A DNA stretch of 64,000 nucleotides from Valencia hispanica (lineage: Eukaryota > Chordata > Actinopteri > Cyprinodontiformes > Valenciidae), in contig OY747712.1 of NCBI GenBank assembly GCA_963556495.2, forward strand, positions 5,006,134 through 5,070,133, read 5' to 3'. The translations under genes were made by a program, and so were the position numbers. The notes under the pieces are model-generated. The model ran no database searches, had not been told where the DNA came from, and worked only from the letters and a program-made list of their open reading frames with translations. Position 1 is the first letter of the stretch, and every line of letters begins with the position of its first letter. Shown piece after piece: positions 1-12,600 of the stretch.

Positions 1-299
1 ATTTATGTTTCTGTTGCTGTAGTTTACAAGCTTTGTTCTTGAGCTAACTGACCTTTTGATTACTTAGGGCTGCTTTTCCTCTTATTTCAGTTTATTTACA
101 GGTAAATTCATACAAAAGATGTTTAACTTGTCCTGTAGACTAAGTGGCGTATTTGCAGAGGATTTGGGCTTTATTTTCAGTGTCTCAGTGTTGGTTAGTA
201 GTTCCTGTTCTGTGCCTTTTTGCAGGGCGGGCCTCGTGCATTGTTGCTCTCCCCAGCAAGCTGAAGCAGTTTTCCCCAGAGGTCTGATATTTCTCACAG

Positions 300-456
300 T
301 GAGCTGTTGGAGGTGGTGAAGGAGCAGGACACTACAAGCTGCCGGCCGGCTGCTGTCCAGAGGGGAGAAAACGGGCCTGGTTTAATCCTCATATGACCGC
401 CGGTGTGTGTGACACACCGAGAGAGGTTTACAGGGTTCATTCTGTGGAATCACAAG
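300..456 (+). other. hhla1: hhla1 5' UTR exon (start not defined)
   Basis: A consensus donor (cacaag|gtaaga) follows position 456, and the next acceptor (ctgcag, ending 606) opens the exon carrying the first ATG. The transcription start cannot be fixed and no convincing TATA box is seen; 300 is a nominal left edge. Positions 1-300 hold nothing else I recognise. Confidence 0.45.
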
Positions 457-606
457 GTAAGATCTTTGCATCCTGATTTTTCCTTTAGGAAAATGCAGGG
501 CGGAGAAAGTTAACATCATAGCAGGTGAATCATGTTATTTAACCTTTTTGTTGTTGTTGTTTTTCCACATTTGATGCAGCCTGTGTGTGTTTTATGATCT
601 CTGCAG

Positions 607-689
607 GATCATGGCCGGTTTAAGAGGTTTTCAGCAGCTTTTCCTAATCTGTGTTTCTGCAGCTTTACTCATCCTGCTCCTCAGCCAAG
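607..689 (+). CDS. hhla1: hhla1 exon with start codon and signal peptide
   Basis: ATG at 611 follows the acceptor closely. The 26 codons give a short polar start (MAGLRGFQQ) and then a hydrophobic core ([16 protein letters not shown]), a typical secretory signal. Donor caag|gtcaac leaves phase 1. The ATG is chosen because it precedes the signal core and the frame joins the next exon. Confidence 0.75.
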
Positions 690-3600
690 GTCAACGTCAA
701 GCTTCTCAGTTTTATTAATTACCAGCAGTTATTTCAATCTAACTTGTGGTAATGTTTGTGCAAATAAGCAGGTGTTTTTTAGAAGATTGTTGTACTGATA
801 TGACAGCAGCTAAAAGTTGTGAAATTCTGTCTGAAGCGCTCATGTTCTCTGCGATGCATAAGGCATCTGAAATATAAAAATTACTTCTAACATTTTGTTT
901 TTGTAAAAAGTTTGATCCTTATTTAAGTGCAGAATTAAGAAGCAGGACGCAAGAAGAGAGGCACAAGAGAGACTTCAATAATTTCTCAGGTAATGTCAGA
1001 CATTACTAATTTCGCCAGGAAATACACTTTAGATGACTTCCTGTGCATGCAAAGTACTTTCTAGAGCTTGTAGGATACTTTTTAGTAAGTACACCATGCT
1101 CCTTAAGAGCGTACAGGGCACTTTGAAAAACTCAGACGGATATTTTCTGAATTGATGAGTATGTCCGCAGAACCTAAAGGGTACTTTGTGGTACGTAGAA
1201 AGTATCTGAACATACCAGACGCTTTCCAGAACTCACATGGTACGTTTAGTGCTTATTCAGCGCTCACATACTTCCCTAGAACAAACAGGATAGTTTCCAG
1301 AACTTGGGCGGTACTTTTTAAAAGTTTCATAACTTTTTGTAGAGCCTACAGTAAATTCCAGGACTTGTAGGTCCTTAATGAAAACCTACCAATTGATTTG
1401 CGAAGCTTAAAAGGGTGCTTTTGGTACTTTAGATACATTCCTAGAACATCCTGGATCTTTGGCAGTGTGAGATTGCAGTATAGTTTTCAGAACTTACAGG
1501 TGATTTTGGTTTTCCCAAAACTTTGTCTGTTTTCTGGACGCTTAGAGAAACTAACATGATAAGTTCTGGTGCTTTGATATTTTCCTACAGGTTACAGGGT
1601 CCTTTCTAAAACTTAAAAGGTGCTTTATAGGAACTCAGTGTACTTGAGAGGTACTTTAGAGAACTAATGGGTATTTGAACCTGAACTTGGTGTACTTTAC
1701 AGAACTTGTAGGGTGATTTTTAGTATGCGTTTTTTAACTTAAAGGGGGTTTCGGGGGATATGCGAATGATTTCCAGAATTTACAGATTGTGCAAGTTGTC
1801 CCAGTTAAAAAGACGAGAGGTCTGTAATTTTCATCATAGGCACACAACTGTGAGAGACAGAATTTGAAAAAAAAAATCCAGGAAAACACATTGTATGATT
1901 TTTAAAGAATTTATTTGTATAATGGAGGGAGCAGAAAATAGGTATTTAGCATCTACAACCAAGCAATAATTCTGGCTCTCACAGACCTGTTACTCCATCT
2001 TCAAGACGCTCTTCTATCCTCCACTCATTACCTGTATTAATGGCACCGGTTTGAACTCGTTATCCATATAAAAGAAACCTGTGCACACCTTCAAACAGTC
2101 AGACTCCAATCTCCACCATGGCCAAGACCAGAGAGCTGTCAAAGGACGTGATTGTACATCTGCACCAGACTGGGAGGAGCCAATCTACAATAGGCAAGCA
2201 GCTTGGTGAGAAGAGATAAACTGTTGGAGCAATTATTAGAAAATGGAATAAATACAAGGTTGCTGACAATCTCCCTCTACCTGGGGCTCCATGCTAAATC
2301 TCACCTGGTGGGGAACACATGATGTAGAGACCGGTGAGGAAACAGCCCAGAACTACACGGGGGGAACTGATCAATGACCTGAAGAGAGCTGGGATCACAG
2401 TACCAAAGGTTACTATTAGTAACACACTATGTCATCATGGATGAAAATCCATCCGCGCTCCAAAGGTCTCCCTGCTTAAGCCAGCACATGTCCAGCTCCG
2501 TCTAAAGTTTACCAGAGACCATCTGGATGATCCAGAGGAGGATTGGGAGAATGTCATGTGGTCAGATGAGACCAAAACAAAACTCTTTGGTATAAACGCC
2601 ACTCACCGTGTTTGGGGGGGAAAGAATGCTGAGTTGCATCCCAAGAACACCATACCTACTGTGAAGCATGGGGGTGGAAGCATCATGCTGTGGGGCTACT
2701 TCTAAGGAAAGGATTAATGGGGGCCATGTATGGTGAGATTTTGGGCAAAAAACTCCTTCCATCAGGGAGAGCATTGAAGATGAAACGTGGCTGGATCTTC
2801 CAGCATGACAATGATCCCAAACACATCGCCTAGGCAACGAAGGAGTGGCTACCTAAAAAGCATTTCAAGGTCCTTGAGTGGCCTAGCCAGTCTCCAGACC
2901 TCAAAGCTATAGAGAATCTGTGGAGGGAGTTTAAAGTCAAAACATCCCAGTTCTAGAGGAAATCAGCATGGAGGAATGGGCCAAAATACCAGCTACAGTG
3001 TGTGAGAACCTGGTGAAGACCTACAGGAAACCTTTGACCTCTGGCATTGCCAACCAAGGTTACTTTGCAAAGTATTGAGGTGAAGTTTCGTTATTGACCA
3101 AATACTTATTTTCTGCACCGCTATACAAATAAATCATACAAGGTGATTTCATGGATTTTTTTTCACAATCTGTCTCTTACAGTTGAAGTGTAGCTATGAT
3201 GAAAATTACAGACCTCTTTCGTCTTTTTTAAGTGGAACAACTTGCACAGTCTGTGGCTGCCAAATACTTTTCTATCCCAGTGTAAGTGAACCAGGATGCT
3301 TTCTGGAATTTACTATATTTTCCCTGAAAATCCCTAAATGTTTTTGAGAACTTGCATAGTACTCATGGTACTTTCCAGAACTTGCAGCGTGCTTTCATGG
3401 ACTTACAGCTTGCTTTCAGCAATGTACAGAAACTAGAGTAAGCTACGGTAACTTCAAAAAACTTAAAGGGTGCTGTTCTGAATTGGTTGGAAGCTTTCCA
3501 GAACTTACAAGGCACTTCTGATATTTTATGGCGCTTAGATACGTTCAAAGAAAATACAGGGCACTTTCTAGAACTTTGGATTATGCTTTCCTGGACTTAC

Positions 3601-6600
3601 AGGTTGTGTCCTTTAACTTACAGTATGATTTCCAGAACTTGTTCTGTTCTGATTTAACTGGTAGCTTAGAGGAATCAAAAAGTACCGGCGCAACTTCACC
3701 GACTTTCCAGGTGCACGGAGAGGGAAAAACAGGAGGGTTGAAGAGAGACTCCGGCAACACTGGAAAGTGTACTACAACACTTTATTTAGACCGACGCGTT
3801 TGAGACAGACGCGTTTTGGCGTATAGCCTCGGCTTTATGCCGAAACGCGTCGGTCTCAATAAAGTGTTGTAGTAAACTTTCCAGTGTTGCCAGAGTCTCT
3901 CTTCGACAATTAACTGGAAGCTTTCCAGAACTTACAAGGTACTTAGCTAGAACTTACAGGATACCTTTTGGAACTTAGCTATTGCTATTCTGAACCTGCA
4001 TGCCAATTCTGGTACTTTCCAGAGCTTGGATATTACCTTAAAACTCACAGGGTATGTTTTGAAAACATGCAAGGTACTTTCTGAGATCTTTCCCGATCTT
4101 ATTGTACTTTTTCTTTTTGCAAAGAAATTAGCAAAAGTACAGAACCTTGCCCTGTAGGTTCCCTACTTTCTGACTCTGTATTGTTAGTTGTAGAACTAAC
4201 CGGGTGATGTCTTTAATTTAAATAAATGTTAATTTTCAGATGTTCTAAAATGACCCCAGCATGTGGTTATTTAGATAATTGCCACCTTGGATGTAATCCC
4301 CAATCAGAACCAAAATAATCTCCGTCTGACTTCAATCTCTGCTTTTACTCCCCCCAGAAATCCCAGCTGAGAGCATCATCGACCCCACTGCCATCGACCT
4401 CACTCCGCTGGTCAATGCTTTAATAAATTCAAGCCAATCTGGTACGTTGTCATATCCTCACTGTGCACCGCCACGGGCTGGCCTCTACATCTGTCACCTG
4501 GCTCTGTTTTCCCCCTGCAGAGGTCAAACTATAGGCTTCGCTGCTCCAAATGCCACACTGAGATGATGATGAGGAGGGTTTGGTTCTTCTTCAACATAGA
4601 TGTTTGTTCGAAACGTGGAACCCACTCAGTTTTAGTTCAGTTCTGGTTTTGCTTGTTCTGGTAAAAGTTTGATGGTGATGAAAGGCGAAGTGTAACGAAA
4701 CAAAAACTGACCGACTGGATTCAACTCTGATGGTGGAAAAGAGCTTCTTAAAGACCAACTCACCCCCCTACCAGAGTCTAACTCCGCCCACATTTCCTGT
4801 TTGAAAAAATGAGCCAAAAGGCAGCGTGGCCTGGCGGACAGAGGGGGCTGGGCGTGGTCTGCGCTGTGATTGAGCCAGAGAGCAACATGAGCTCCTTTGT
4901 CTCAGAGCGATCTTTCTGAGGTGGAGGATTTCTCTCCACCTCCTTCACCAGAGGAAAAGGAGGAGAAGTGGGCGGAGACTCGGCTTGCTTTGTTTTATAC
5001 TCCACAGCGGGAGGGTGGCTCCATCACCGCACAGCGAATAGCAATGCCCGATTCAAATTCAAGTGCTGCATAGTTTTTAACCTGAAGAGGGCGCCACACA
5101 AAATTTATATTTTCTTACTAAAATGTACTAAAACACAGACACACCGACACAGACATGTAGACAGCCCTATTAGACACTCATTTATACAGTTTATCAGCAA
5201 TAACAAAAGTTGATTTGGGGGTGAGTTCCTCTTTAAGGAACCTCTTCTAGATCCAGATCTGCCGGTGAGTCGAGGAACCACCTCCAGTTCTGGGTCAGGT
5301 CCCTCAGATACTCTGTTGATGCCATGTAGGCGACACAGAACATGGGTTTGGGTTTCTGTAGGACTGGGCAATATATCGATTATATCCATCCATCTATTTT
5401 CTTCCGCTTATTCGAGGTCGGATCGCGGAGGCAGTAGCTTACGTAGAGAGACCCAGACTTCCCTCTCCCCAGCCACCTGGTCCAGATGCTCCGGGAAGGA
5501 ATCCCGAGGCGTTCCCAGGCTAGCCGAGAAACATGGTTCCTCCAGCGTGTCCTGGGTCTTCCTCTGGGTCTCCTCCCGGTGGGACGTGCCCTAAACACCT
5601 CGCCAGGGAGGCATCCAGATGCCTGATTATATAATTGTATCGAATTTTTCTGTTTATGAAGACTGCATTTTTTTTTATATCAAGAAAAAATATTTCAGCA
5701 ATGCACCTCTTGGGTTTCCAAGGCTCACCACCTTGTTTTACAAGCATGGGAACATTCCCAAACTGCTCCCACCGAGTTATTTATTTGGACTTTGACTTCA
5801 GGTCAACTTAAGACGGGATGATTTAAAATAAAAGTTAAAAAAAAAGATTTTCTATCATTTGTAATTTCTTTTTTAAAACCGAAAAAAAAAAAAAATATAT
5901 ATATATAAAATCTAATTTGCCATGAAGTAAAAAATAAGATTCTTCAGAAACAGTTTTTTAAGCTTTTGAAAATAAGGCCATGTAGGGTTTTTTTAGTAAC
6001 AAATATTCTCATCACCTCGTTTTTGATAAAAAACTCAGTCCAAACCCAAACGCATAAGTACATTTATAGACATGCCAAACCTGTAGGGGGCAGTAGTTCC
6101 CCCAAATCCGATCCACTCAGAGTAACTTTCTATGTTCTGACTTGTAAAAACAAGCAAACAAAAAGCGCTTGAACAATCGATGATGCTTAAGCCCGCCGCA
6201 CACCAGAGCTATCTGCTGAGCAAAAAGTAATTCGAGGCCGTTTGCTCAGCAGATAGCTCGCTGTGTGCTGCTAATTTTTGGTGAGTTTTCTACCTCATGA
6301 CACGTCTCCGCTCACATGATTCCAAGATGGCAGCCCACAGAGAAGATTACATTTTAGAAAGATAAACTCATGGGTACTCGACCGTAACCCATATTTTCCT
6401 AACCTTCAAACGGTGGCGGCTCCAAATCCATCTCTGTCTCCGTTCCTTTCATTGTTTTGACGTGAAAACAGGGGGCTGACATCTTGGAATCATGTGAGCG
6501 GAGGATGCATTTTGATTGGTCACTTGAATATTTCCCCTCAGCACTCAGCTCATGTAGAGCGCACACAGTGAGTTTTTTGCCTCGCGAAGCGAAAAATATC

Positions 6601-9600
6601 AAACCTGTTTGACTTTCACCTCAACGCCCAACGTTGGAGGTTTCTTCCTGTTAAAGGGGAGTTTTTCCTCTCCACCGTCGCTACATGCTTGCTCAGTATG
6701 AGGGATTGCTGAAGGATTGCTGTGGTTGGAAAGTCTGCATCAACGGGGCCCAACCTCACGCCAATGACTGACGCAATCTGCTGGGATTCCTTAAATAGGA
6801 AACTTTTTAACTGATTGGAATGTTTGTATAAATGTATTGAAATGACTTCTTGTTAAGTGCCTTGAGATGACATCTGTTGTGAATTGGCGCTATATAAATA
6901 AACTGAATTGAATTGAACGCCTCATGAGGGAGAAAACTCACCAAAAATTAGCCGCACACAGCGAGCTATCTGCTCAGTAAACGGCCTCCAATGACTTTTT
7001 GCTCCGCAGATAGCTCGCTGTGTGCGGCAGGTTTTACACGTCTCTGAGGGCATAAATGCTGTTTCCTAGCGTAAACACGGGTCGCACTAATAACGTCGGA
7101 ACATTTTTTTGTCGCGGAAAGTGACGTTGCGGTGCCGAAAACTCCGGTTATTTCTGTCCACAGGTAAACGCTTAAAACGGAGAAAACGCAAATCTTCACT
7201 TTTGGTTTTTAGAAAAATTCGTTTTCGACGGCGTAAATCTGCCTTTTCGTGCGGATGACGGGCCAAATCGTAGAAAAACATCCTACTTTTGTGTGATACC
7301 GCAGCTACGTGTGGACACGGCATAAATGTTTAAATCAAAAAGAGCCTTCTGATATGTTAAAATAGTACCAGGCAATGTTAAATACTGACAAAAATAGTGA
7401 TTTGCTCTATATCGTGATATATATCGACATCGAAACAGGATTTTTTTTCCCATATCGCCCAGCCCTTGATTTCTGGTTTATTTCCGGATTAGTTTACTGC
7501 TTATCCCTCCATGTTGTAGCCGATTCTTGTGCTGCCTTTTCAGGCGGGTCGTGGGTTGTGTGTCTTTTAAACCACTCCAGATTTTTTTATTATTATTATT
7601 ATTACTCTAAACATTGTTGCCATCTTGTAGTTCTTCAGCTTCTCTGAAGGTTTTTTTTTAAGCTCTCATTTTTTATTTTCAGTCCAATCTTTGGATGTCA
7701 CCATGAAAACTCGTGATGTCAGACCATCAATCCGAAGATTTATTTTAACTAAAAAGTTTTTAGCGACCAAGCTGCTGCAATGACGACGATGTAACGCAGA
7801 GATGTGTGTTTCAGGCTCTCGGCAGCTCTTCTCTCTGCTCAGTGTGACCTCCTACAGCTCTCTGGATCTCCATAAGCTCACCTTGCTGGTCTACAACGGT
7901 AAATATGACCTCCGCTTCATCACAGTCTCTCAAAGCATTTATCACACCGCCTGTAGGTTCTCTGTGTCCAGTAGGTGCATTTACATTTGTAAATATAGTG
8001 TACTATAACAGTGAAATCTTTGGAGAAGTTTATCTTGGGGATTTAAAAAAAAAATAGCGTTATTTATTGCAGATCATAAAAAGAAAAGAAAAAACTTCCC
8101 TTTTTTTGCTGTGTTTTCTAGTTTCCAGCATCAAGAGTTTAGAAAGCAGCTTGTCCAGGAGGCGGTTCTGCTATTGCGTCACCAACGAGACAAACGACCT
8201 GGCAGGTAAGAACCAGGGATGTAAGAAAATATCAATACACCGATATATTGCTATATTTTATTTCCCGATATTGTATCCGTATTCAAAACAAAAATATCAT
8301 TTTTGTTTTTTTTAAAGGTTTGAATGGAACCACTAATAATGACAGTAATTTTTGAATTGAATATAAAAGCATAACTGGTAGTTTGTGGCTGTTCTCACCT
8401 TCTTCGTTCCAGTGGATCAACAAGATCTAGCAATAAAACTGGACGTGTTAAAGTATGAAACAAGATGGAGTGTTTAGAACGCAGTGACAGTTTTCCTACA
8501 GTTAAATTCAGTTTTAAAAATCACAATATATAGTCTTCCTCATAGTATCGCGATATATCGAGATGTAAGTAAGAGCTGTTCATCCTCCCCTACAGCGACG
8601 AGCAGCTCTCCCCTGGGAATCTTAATCTAACCTGTGTCTCCTAAGATTTCACAGCCATCCTTTTGGACGTGATGGGAAACTCGACAAGTTACCTCCATGA
8701 GCTGTTCAAGTCTTCCTCCATTCTGTCAGGTGGGTGCCTCCTGTTGAGGAACAGCTTGAACGCCTCCATCGTCACTGCAGGCAGTTGCTGCAGGAAAACA
8801 AAAAAACCTTCCAGCTGCAGATTAATGACAATGAGCTTCATTGATTTATGTCAATTGACTGATTGCTGCAAAAGAGCAACTACTTGCGTCCAAAGGAAAG
8901 TGTGCAACCGCCTCGCATGCTGTGAATGTGGCAGCTGGAAGACCAGGGCGCTCATTTGTCAAACGTTCTTAGAAACTGTGCTTTATTCTATCCTAAGAAT
9001 TACATTTATAATGTTTGTACGAATAGTCAAAAGCTTGTACATGTGTTCCTCGATTATCTGTTGATAAATCCCACAGGTGCGTACCCAGGTGCCCGTTCTG
9101 TCATTAGCATACAAAAACGCCATACGACCATATTTGGTCGCACTGCATCCTCTGACACATGCATTAAATCCTTGAAAATCTTCTTGAAAATAATGACCAA
9201 GTGAGTGAAGTGAGATCGACGTGAAACATTAGTGGGGCAAATAAAAAAAGTCATGATGAACAGATTTTATGAAAAATGTCATAGTTAACTATAAATAATT
9301 TTAACAATGATAGTTTTTGCCGTCTGTTATCATGTCTCCCCCCTCCTGCAGCACACGGCATTTATATTCCTGCTGCAGACATAAACAAAAATGTGGCAAA
9401 GAATCGTTTTAATTTGCTGTTAATCACTTCTGTGGAAATACTTAACTTCTTTGAACAAATTAAATCAGGTCAGGGGGGAACCAATAAAAACAGAAGAGTT
9501 CCTGGGAGGAAGTGACAGAGGCGGTAAATGCGGTCGGGACAGTGGAGAGGTTCCTGTTGGAAATAAAGGAGAAAAATATGGTTGGATATCAAAGTGAATC

Positions 9601-12600
9601 CGATAAAAACGTCCCTCAGCAACACAGCTGGAGCAGATCTTCTACCGGGGGGGAACATATCACCACGTGTGACCCTCGTGTGGCCGTCTCCATGGAGACG
9701 CTGCTCTGGCTGGCATCAGTAACCATGGAGACAGAGACAACCCGCTGCACCGATAAGCAGGACCATCCAGTTTCCTCACTACAGTTTGCTAACCTTTTTA
9801 TTTAGAAGTGGAACAACATCCTTTTAAACCGAAGCGCTTGATGTGACGAGTAAAAGCACAGACCTCCATGAAGCTCCTCGCACCCCCCCTAGATTGTGAT
9901 TCACTGGATTGCCATGCATGATCACCCCCAAAATGTAATCATTTATTCCTTGGCAAATTTCTAACGTTTCCTGAAAGTTTAATCCAAATCCGTCCATGAC
10001 TTTTTGAGTTATTTTTCTAAAACACAGACAGACGCCAACATGAGCTCCTTGGCGGAGGTGATAAACTGAAGAGATAAATACGTGCAGTTCCCCTGTTCTA
10101 CCACTAGATGCTGTGCGTACGCATGGTCAGAGCTGTTCCTTATATTTAGGAACATTTCTACGCACAACTACAAGATGGTAAATACCACTGTTGTGGGAAT
10201 ATTCCAATGTAATTAGACTGGTAAGTACATATTCTCTGTCTAGTGAATGTATCTAGGGCGAGATGACAAATTTAGGGGGAAATATTAACTCATATTTACA
10301 AAGAAAATTCTTCAGGATCTCATTTTATTCTGGAACGATATTGAACATTCAAGCTTTTGACGTGATTGCTGTTTTTTACGGTGTGTCCTCTGTCTGTGTC
10401 TCAGTCAGTCAAAGGAACAACTCGGACTGTATCTACATCTGTGTGATGGCGGGGAAGACGGGTAGGTAAAGGTCTGCTGCGGTGAGTTTAATTCAGACCA
10501 GGTCAGATATAATCTGCCTCATCTTCAGCTGCTTGATTACATGTTGCCTCTTGAAAGTCGCTGTGCTTTAATTATCGTTTCAGCATTTTTTTTTAGCTCA
10601 TTTTTGTTTATTTTCTTAAGGAAGGGAGTGATTTTGGGGCCTTTTTGTCTGATTAAATGGGCGTTTTTGTCCAGGCAGAGAGATTTCCTCTTTGTGGGAC
10701 GTCGGCTCCATCACTCCGCTGTTCAACCAGACTATTGTTGAAGGACCGCACAAAGGTTTGTTAACGCTGTTAGAAAATGTTTATCCAGTTGCTGGAAACT
10801 GTTGGAAATGAATTTAGAGGCACCAAGTTTCACTCTATAAACTAAATCCAGTAGACTTTCCTTCAGGTAATGCTGCCATCTGCTGTTCGTTTCTTTGTTT
10901 GCACTTTAACCATTTAATCTTAGCAAGGAAAACACAATTTAATCCTATCCAGGCTTGCTTATAAAAGGTTGCAAAATAGACAAAATAATTAAGGACAGAA
11001 ACATGAATTTGTATTATTGGGAGTTATTGATTTCTCAGTTTGTCTTGAAAAAAATGGAAAACTACAGTTTGCTTTGAGTATTCCCAAAGGTCTGAATAAA
11101 ATGGGAGAACAAATATAGAAACACACAACAGTGTGCATTTCTAAATCTGTCCCTATTATATGTACTGAAGCGTGTGAATCTGATACTTTCTCTGATTCAA
11201 ATATGGTTTTACAGGAAACAAACAAGTGCGATTAAACCTTTAAACTATATTACTAAAATAAAAAGTGGTGTTAATGCTGCAATCTGTTGTAGTTGGTGTA
11301 TAGTGTACATCTACACTGTTTTACAAGCTTTTCTTTGCCAAACTAGCTAACAAAGCCAATATTACCCTTCATACAAACGTTAGCTGCTAGCTGGCTAACA
11401 TAATAAACTTGAGTTTCCCAAACCAGCTAACTAGGCTAACATTAGGATTTTTAGAGCAAGATTATATTTATATCAAACTAGCTAACAAAGCCAATATTAC
11501 CCTTCGTACAAACGTTAGCTGCTAGCTGGCTAACATAATAAACTTGAGTTTCCCATACCAGCTAACTAGGCTAACATTAACATTTTCAAAGCAAGATTAT
11601 ACTTGTATCAAACTAGCTAACAAAGCCAATATTACCCTTCATACAAACGTTAGCTGCTAGCTGGCTAACATAATAAACTTGAGTTTCCCAAACCAGCTAA
11701 CTAGGCTAACATTAGGATTTTTAAAGCAAGATTATATTTATATCAAACTAGCTAACAAAGCCAATATTACCCTTCGTACAAACGTTAGCTGCTAGCTGGC
11801 TAACATAATAAACTTGAGTTTCCCATACCAGCTAACTAGGCTAACATTAACATTTTCAAAGCAAGATTATACTTGTATCAAACTAGCTAACAAAGCCAAT
11901 ATTACCCTTCATACAAACGTTAGCTGCTAGCTGGCTAACATAATAAACTTGAGTTTCCCAAACCAGCTAACTAGGCTAACATTAGGATTTTTAAAGCAAG
12001 ATTATATTTATATCAAACTAGCTAACAAAGCCAATATTACCCTTCGTACAAACGTTAGCTGCTAGCTGGCTAACATAATAAACTTGAGTTTCCCAAACCA
12101 GCTAACTAGGCTAACATTAACATTTTCAAAGCAAGATTATATTTGTATCAAACTAGCTAACAAAGCCAATATTACCCTTCATACAAACGTTAGCTGCTAG
12201 CTGGCTAACATAATAAACTTGAGTTTCCCAAACCAGCTAACTAGGCTAACATTAGGATTTTTAAAGCAAGATTATAATTGTATCAAACTAGCTAACAAAG
12301 CCAATATTACCCTAGCTGGCTAACATAATAAACTCGAGTTTCCTAAACCAGCTAACTAGGCTAACATTAACATTTTCAAAGCAAGATTATATTTGTATCA
12401 AACTAGCTAACAAAGCCAATATTACCCTAGCTGGCTAACATAATAAACTCGAGTTTCCCATACCAGCTAACTAGGCTAACATTAACATTTTCAAAGCAAG
12501 ATTATATTTGTATCAAACTAGCTAACAAAGCCAATATTACCCTTCATACAAACGTTAGCTGCTAGCTGGCTAACATAATAAACTTGAGTTTCCTAAACCA

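Larger units (their letters stand above)
990..4230. repeat. decayed ~21-bp tandem repeat, interrupted
   Basis: Roughly 1010-1784 and 3290-4230 are built from diverged copies of a unit close to GGTACTTTCCAGAACTTACAG, some with small insertions. A Tc1 remnant (1785-3282) splits the array and a hairpin element (3739-3905) lies in the right part. Each unit carries an acceptor-like tttccag or ttacag. Confidence 0.6.

Noticed and set aside
8663..9064. 133-codon ORF
   Set aside because: It is hhla1 exon 6 read past its donor at 8729; the extension has no coding look.
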